A DNA stretch of 5,450 nt from Candidatus Bathyarchaeota archaeon (GTDB lineage: Archaea; Thermoproteota; Bathyarchaeia; Bathyarchaeales; Bathyarchaeaceae), in the NCBI GenBank assembly GCA_023136395.1, contig JAGLRI010000093.1:1-5450 (forward strand), in the 5' to 3' direction. A program made the position numbers and the translations under genes. Under the pieces are notes generated by a model. That model saw only the letters and a list, made by a program, of their open reading frames with translations. It did not search any database and had not been told where the DNA came from. Each line of letters starts with the position of its first letter. Position 1 is the stretch's first letter. Positions 5,441 through 5,450 of this stretch are shown here, one piece after another.

Positions 5441-5450
5441 GTATAATTAT

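Larger units (their letters stand above)
5106..5450. other. 345-base intergenic region with regulatory signals and no convincing gene
   Basis: Both flanks appear to read outward: the radical SAM gene leftward and a presumed gene beyond 5450 rightward. The left half (5106-5257) is very AT-rich. On the minus strand TTTATCTT at about 5148-5155 is a possible TATA box for the radical SAM gene, roughly 45 bases before its ATG. The right half holds a plus-strand TATA-like block, a dyad, a hairpin, a doubtful short ORF and a terminal SD, listed separately. I found no tRNA, rRNA, CRISPR or transposon signature. Confidence 0.6.

Overview
The window looks archaeal. Three protein families point that way: an FrhB/FdhB-type F420-linked flavoprotein with a two-cluster ferredoxin front end, a eukaryote-like PPP serine/threonine phosphatase of the archaeal type, and a calcineurin-like phosphoesterase of the archaeal MPE (SbcD-related/ICC-like) type. 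The DNA is AT-rich by eye. Upstream regions carry TATA-like elements, a mixture of Shine-Dalgarno (SD) starts and one candidate leaderless start. A lineage such as Bathyarchaeia, another Thermoproteota group or a related F420-using archaeon would fit, but the sequence alone does not fix the taxon.

Layout, left to right. Bases 1-515 (minus strand) hold a UbiX-type flavin prenyltransferase whose C-terminus runs off the window. Upstream of it on the same strand, 72 bases away, is the FpoF/FqoF-like flavoprotein (588-1625), so the two may be co-transcribed. An AT-rich divergent promoter region (about 1626-1737) separates this pair from the plus-strand PPP phosphatase (1738-2667). The phosphatase converges, with only 9 bases between stop codons, on the minus-strand archaeal MPE phosphoesterase (2677-3522). 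A 152-base spacer (3523-3674) holds a TATA-like element and a phased 10-base direct repeat. Next is a minus-strand B12-binding-type radical SAM protein (3675-5105). The last 345 bases hold no convincing gene, but they contain a TATA-like element, a short dyad, a hairpin, a doubtful 50-codon ORF and a strong SD sequence whose start codon must lie just past base 5450.

How the genes may work together. UbiX makes prenylated FMN, the cofactor of UbiD-type decarboxylases. In many archaea this includes the decarboxylase of the modified mevalonate pathway. UbiX needs reduced FMN, and the neighbouring flavoprotein belongs to a family that moves electrons between F420H2, flavin and ferredoxin, so a redox supply role is an attractive but unproven link. 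The two phosphoesterases share a fold superfamily, but nothing in the sequence shows a joint pathway. The radical SAM enzyme is an orphan here, with no substrate clue. I see no CRISPR array, transposon, tRNA or rRNA. The window reads mostly as ordinary archaeal chromosome with a few regulatory signals worth checking.
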